Source: Pseudomonadota bacterium
GTDB taxonomy: Bacteria > Pseudomonadota > Gammaproteobacteria > Burkholderiales > Burkholderiaceae_B
Length of the DNA: 9,529 bases
Reading direction: 5' to 3'
NCBI GenBank assembly: GCA_021793875.1
Contig: JAJYRX010000043.1
Span: 1-9,529 of the forward strand
The notes under the pieces are model-generated. The model was not told the origin of the DNA, ran no database searches, and was given only the letters and a program-made list of their open reading frames with translations. Both the position numbers and the translations under genes were made by a program. This document shows, piece after piece, positions 6,534 through 9,529 of this stretch (position 1 is its first letter; the number at the start of each line of letters is the position of its first letter).

Positions 6534-7544
6534 TTAATCTGAGTTTGAACTAAGCGCATTAGACAACAGACGCGCGGTAATATCCACTATTGGTATAACA
6601 CGCTCATAAGCCATACGCGATGGGCCAATTACCCCTAATGTTCCTACAACCTTACCATCTACTCCGTATGGCGCCGCAACTACCGATACATCTTCAAGGG
6701 GCACCAAGTTTGAATCGCCGCCAATAAAAATTTGAACGCCCTGCCCATGACTTGACGCATCAAGCAATTGTAATAATTCTGTTTTCTTCTCGAACAAAGA
6801 GAACATACTGCGTAACCTGTCTAGGTCTGATGCAATATCGGCAATATCGAGCAACTTGCTTTCACCCGATATAACTACAGAATCATCGCTACTAGAGGTA
6901 TCGGTACCAGCATCTACAGCAGCCTGCATAAGACGAGATATATCTTCTTTTAGTGTGGCTAGCTCTTTTGACAAACGCTTGCGCACCTGAGCAAATGATA
7001 GACCAGCAAAGTTTTGATTAAAGAAGTTGGCTGCTTCTATAAGCTCGTGTTCGGGGTAGTCGCGCTTGACAAACAATATGCGGTTTTGCACGTCGCCATC
7101 GGGCGTAACAATTATAAGTAATACGCGCCGCTCGGATAAACGTATAAACTCTACTTGGCGAAAAACCTGAGTGCGCTTTGGAGTAAGAACTACTCCTGCA
7201 AACTGGGAGAGATCAGACAGCAGATTTGCAGCAGCAGATACTGTACGACCGGGGTCGGACGCGGGAGGCAGCTTTTCAAGTTGACCCAAGTTTGGTTTAT
7301 CAAACCTTTTTGCAGCTAGCAGCTGGTCGACGAACAGACGATAGCCGCGCGGCGTTGGCACACGCCCTGCAGATGTATGCGGACTGTGCACTAAGCCTAA
7401 ATCTTCTAGATCGGCCATTACATTGCGTATTGTTGCTGGCGATAGGTCGAACACCTTGGACAACGTACGCGAGCCTACGGGCTGACCGTCGGAAATATAA
7501 CGCTCCACAAGAGCTTGTAGAAGAGATCTTGATCTGTCATCCAT
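6534..7544 (-). CDS. hrcA: Heat-inducible transcription repressor HrcA
   Basis: HrcA is a dimeric repressor that binds CIRCE operators of chaperone genes; its folding is typically helped by GroEL. The protein has 336 residues, normal for the family. The N-terminal winged helix contains VERYISDGQPVGSRTLS (13-29) and SPATIRNVMADLEDLGL (35-51), followed by the diagnostic SPHTSAGRVPTPRGYRLFVD (54-73). The rest matches the GAF-like and dimerization domains, with GVIGPSRMAYERVIP near the C-terminus. A Ser/Asp-rich stretch around 213-228 looks like a variable loop. The gene is first on the minus-strand run and divergent from nadK. No CIRCE is seen before hrcA, grpE or dnaK, and no sigma-32 promoter before hrcA, so its targets are probably outside the window. 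The start ATG at 7544 fits the family N-terminus but has no obvious ribosome site. Confidence 0.97.
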   Translation of the reverse strand: MDDRSRSLLQALVERYISDGQPVGSRTLSKVFDLSPATIRNVMADLEDLGLVHSPHTSAGRVPTPRGYRLFVDQLLAAKRFDKPNLGQLEKLPPASDPGRTVSAAANLLSDLSQFAGVVLTPKRTQVFRQVEFIRLSERRVLLIIVTPDGDVQNRILFVKRDYPEHELIEAANFFNQNFAGLSFAQVRKRLSKELATLKEDISRLMQAAVDAGTDTSSSDDSVVISGESKLLDIADIASDLDRLRSMFSLFEKKTELLQLLDASSHGQGVQIFIGGDSNLVPLEDVSVVAAPYGVDGKVVGTLGVIGPSRMAYERVIPIVDITARLLSNALSSNSD

Positions 7545-7643
7545 ATGTTTATTCTATGACAAAGATGCCCACACTGGGTGTTTTACCTGAAGCCATAATA
7601 ACGTTGCCAATCTATAATTCAACAATCAGCTAGCTAATTTATT
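7545..7643. promoter_or_regulatory. hrcA/nadK divergent intergenic region
   Basis: This 99-bp region must hold promoters for both directions unless nadK is read from an internal site. On the plus strand there is a perfect TATAAT (7613-7618), 26 bp before the nadK ATG, though without a good -35. On the minus strand TTGGCA (complement of 7605-7610) is a 5/6 match to a -35 but has only a poor -10 (TAAAAC) at 19-bp spacing. A small CCCA-CAC-TGGG dyad sits at 7568-7578. No TTAGCACTC/GAGTGCTAA operator is present. Confidence 0.5.
7613..7618 (+). promoter_or_regulatory. Probable -10 element of the nadK-recN promoter
   Basis: An exact TATAAT lies 26 bp before the nadK ATG at 7644, implying a short leader of about 19 nt. 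No strong TTGACA-like hexamer is found 16-18 bp upstream, so it would be a weak or activator-dependent housekeeping promoter. Confidence 0.45.
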
Positions 7644-8558
7644 ATGGCGAACCGCATTATGCACTTTAAAACCATTGCTATTATTGGCCGTTACCAAGAC
7701 AGCGGCCTAGACACCCCGCTACGCAATGTTGCTAAAACATTGGCAAGTGCTGGGCGTGAGGTTCTTATTGAGACCGACACCGCTAAAAACACAGGTATTG
7801 TTGAATACACTCTTGCCGACTATAAAACCATAGGCAAAACCGCCGACCTTGCGGTGGTAATGGGTGGTGACGGCACCATGCTTGGTGCTGCTCGCCTGCT
7901 AGCATCAAGTGGTGTTCCTTTAATTGGAATAAACCATGGTCGCCTTGGGTTCATAACCGATATTCCTATACACAATGCCACTGATGCCATAAGCCAAGTG
8001 CTTAATGGTAACTATTCAGTCGAAAACCGTACAATGCTACAAGGCCGCGTTGTTCGTGATGGTGAAACATTATATTCTGGGCTAGCCCTTAACGACGTTG
8101 TACTTAACCGCGCTGGGCGTGGAGGAATGATAGAAGTGTTGGTAGAACATAACCGTTTATTTATGTACACCCAGCGCGCTGACGGTATTATTGTTTCAAC
8201 ACCTACAGGCTCAACTGCTTACTCATTATCGGTTAATGGCCCTATAGTGCACCCGGAACTCAACGCGATGCTACTAGTACCTGTAGCGCCACAAACTTTA
8301 TCTAATCGCCCCATTGTGTTACCCGACACGGGCACACTAAGCCTTACAATCAATTCTCTCAGCCGCGTTGAAAGCGGTGCTGTAGTCCACTTCGACATGC
8401 AAACCTGGTCTAACTGTCAGGCTGGCGATCGTATCGATGTACGCCGCGCCAATCATGGTGTACGTCTGGTACACCCTTCAGGGTATAGCTTTTACTCTAC
8501 ACTACGCCGCAAAATGCATTGGAACCGTATGCCACAACCCAACGACGATATCGAGTAA
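7644..8558 (+). CDS. nadK: NAD kinase (ATP/polyphosphate-NAD+ 2'-kinase)
   Basis: NadK phosphorylates NAD+ to NADP+ in the cytosol and is the only de novo source of NADP. The family motifs are complete: MGGDGTML at 73-80 with the catalytic Asp of GGDG (76), INHGRLGFITDI (96-107), ALNDVVLNR (148-156), and ADGIIVSTPTGSTAYSLS with the Gly-rich NAD-binding loop (179-196), followed by GPIVHPEL. The length is 304 residues from ATG 7644. A second ATG at 7659 would give MHFKTIAIIGRYQ and 299 residues, which fits betaproteobacterial NadK N-termini as I recall them. Neither start has a clear Shine-Dalgarno, so the start is unresolved. It is divergent from hrcA and only 5 bp from recN, indicating a shared transcript. 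Confidence 0.96.
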   Translation: MANRIMHFKTIAIIGRYQDSGLDTPLRNVAKTLASAGREVLIETDTAKNTGIVEYTLADYKTIGKTADLAVVMGGDGTMLGAARLLASSGVPLIGINHGRLGFITDIPIHNATDAISQVLNGNYSVENRTMLQGRVVRDGETLYSGLALNDVVLNRAGRGGMIEVLVEHNRLFMYTQRADGIIVSTPTGSTAYSLSVNGPIVHPELNAMLLVPVAPQTLSNRPIVLPDTGTLSLTINSLSRVESGAVVHFDMQTWSNCQAGDRIDVRRANHGVRLVHPSGYSFYSTLRRKMHWNRMPQPNDDIE

Positions 8559-8563
8559 CACCT

Positions 8564-9529
8564 ATGCTGCAGTCTTTGCATATAAACAATTTTGTTATTG
8601 TTGATAAAGCCGATATTAACTTTGAATCTGGTTTCACAGTGTTTTCCGGTGAAACAGGAGCAGGTAAGTCAATACTAGTAGACGCTCTTTCATTAACATT
8701 AGGGGCCAGAGCAACGTCTACGGTAGTAAGACAAGGCTGTAGCAAAGCAGATATAACCTCTATTTTCTCACCAACCAACGAAGCTAAAAAATGGTTAGAG
8801 AATTCCGACATACCTCTGGATGACGTAATCCTAATAAGGCGCACTATAGACTCTAATGGTCGCAGCCGCGCCTTTATCAACGGCATACCGTCTACCCTTA
8901 CCCAGCTAAAGGAACTGGCGTCATTATTGATAGATATTCATGGTCAACATGCCCATCAATTACTTCTAAGGCCTGGGCACCAGCGCAGCCTTTTAGATGC
9001 CCAGGCAAATGCTAGAACACAAGCACTGCAAGTATCAAAAGCATGGGATAACTGGCAAAAATGTAAAAAGGAACTAGACAACGCTTTATCATCTGCCGAG
9101 CAGCGAGCTCATAAGCGCGAGCAAATTCAGTGGCAGCTAGATGAGTTATCTTTATTAAACTTGCAAGACAACGAGTGGGAAACCTTAAACCAGAACCACA
9201 GCCGACTAGCCAATGCACAGTCTCTTATACAAGCATGTGCTAACGCACTTAATATTCTTGATGACGAAACTGCAAGCGTTCGGCAAATGCTAACTAAGGC
9301 TTATTCAGAAGTACAAAATATAGCCTCGCACGACAGCTCTGTACAAAACATACTAACCACAATAGATTCTGCTCTTATTTCTTGTACAGAGGCTATATCT
9401 GAACTTAACTCATACTCAAACCGCTTAGAACTTGATCCTAATGCTTTAGAAATCGCAGAGCAACGAATGTCTGCAATTTTTGATGCGGCACGCAAGCTAA
9501 AAACTGAACCGGAAAACCTTGATGCACTG
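8564..9529 (+). CDS. recN: DNA repair protein RecN, N-terminal part, truncated by window edge
   Basis: RecN is an SMC-like ATPase of the cytosol/nucleoid that helps hold and process double-strand breaks for RecA-dependent repair. The frame stays open from ATG 8564 (MLQSLHINNFVIVDKADI) to the window end, giving 322 of an expected ~550 residues. The Walker A motif GETGAGKS is at 29-36, followed by SILVDALSLTLGARA. The family-typical Q-loop region DIHGQHAHQ lies at 124-132, after RRTIDSNGRSRAFING. Residues from about 145 on are rich in charged and Gln/Leu residues, consistent with the long coiled coil. The C-terminal signature and Walker B lie beyond the window. It starts 5 bp after nadK, without a strong ribosome site, so translational coupling is likely. 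LexA control would not be expected from its own promoter here, as no gap exists for one. Confidence 0.96.
   Translation, partial: MLQSLHINNFVIVDKADINFESGFTVFSGETGAGKSILVDALSLTLGARATSTVVRQGCSKADITSIFSPTNEAKKWLENSDIPLDDVILIRRTIDSNGRSRAFINGIPSTLTQLKELASLLIDIHGQHAHQLLLRPGHQRSLLDAQANARTQALQVSKAWDNWQKCKKELDNALSSAEQRAHKREQIQWQLDELSLLNLQDNEWETLNQNHSRLANAQSLIQACANALNILDDETASVRQMLTKAYSEVQNIASHDSSVQNILTTIDSALISCTEAISELNSYSNRLELDPNALEIAEQRMSAIFDAARKLKTEPENLDAL

Overview
This window is an ordinary chromosomal segment of a proteobacterium. It is most likely a betaproteobacterium of the Burkholderiales, possibly Alcaligenaceae-like, with GC that looks moderate (mid-40s percent by eye) and so low for that group. 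The assignment rests on three things: an HrcA repressor gene occurring together with sigma-32-type heat-shock promoters; the gene set hrcA, hemH, grpE, dnaK, dnaJ next to a divergent nadK-recN pair; and the protein sequences themselves. It is inference from gene order and family knowledge, not from a database search.

Layout. Positions 1-921 (+) hold the C-terminal part of an M16 zinc-peptidase family protein that enters from the left edge. It converges on, and overlaps by 8 bp, the 3' end of a long minus-strand block. Read in transcription order (right to left) that block is hrcA (6534-7544), hemH (5446-6507), a gamma-carbonic-anhydrase-like hexapeptide protein (4812-5372), grpE (4134-4727), dnaK (2118-4046) and dnaJ (914-2044). 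Across a 99-bp divergent intergenic region, nadK (7644-8558, +) runs into recN (8564 to the right edge, +, incomplete).

How the genes fit together. DnaK, DnaJ and GrpE form the Hsp70 chaperone machine. Two good sigma-32 promoter matches can be read on the minus strand, one before grpE (4763-4792) and one before dnaK (4093-4121), each about 30-40 bp from the start codon. HrcA is a second type of heat-shock regulator, but no CIRCE operator is visible anywhere in the window. Its targets are therefore probably elsewhere, for example groESL. A strong 11-bp perfect inverted repeat sits exactly on the spacer and -10 of the grpE sigma-32 promoter. A weaker stem-loop lies between dnaK and dnaJ. nadK and recN look like a two-gene transcription unit (NADP synthesis; SMC-like repair ATPase).

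No mobile element, CRISPR array, tRNA, rRNA or undescribed multigene system was found. The points of most interest are regulatory: the palindrome-embedded sigma-32 promoter, the separate dnaK promoter within the chaperone cluster, and HrcA without CIRCE. No stretch longer than 300 bp lacks a gene.
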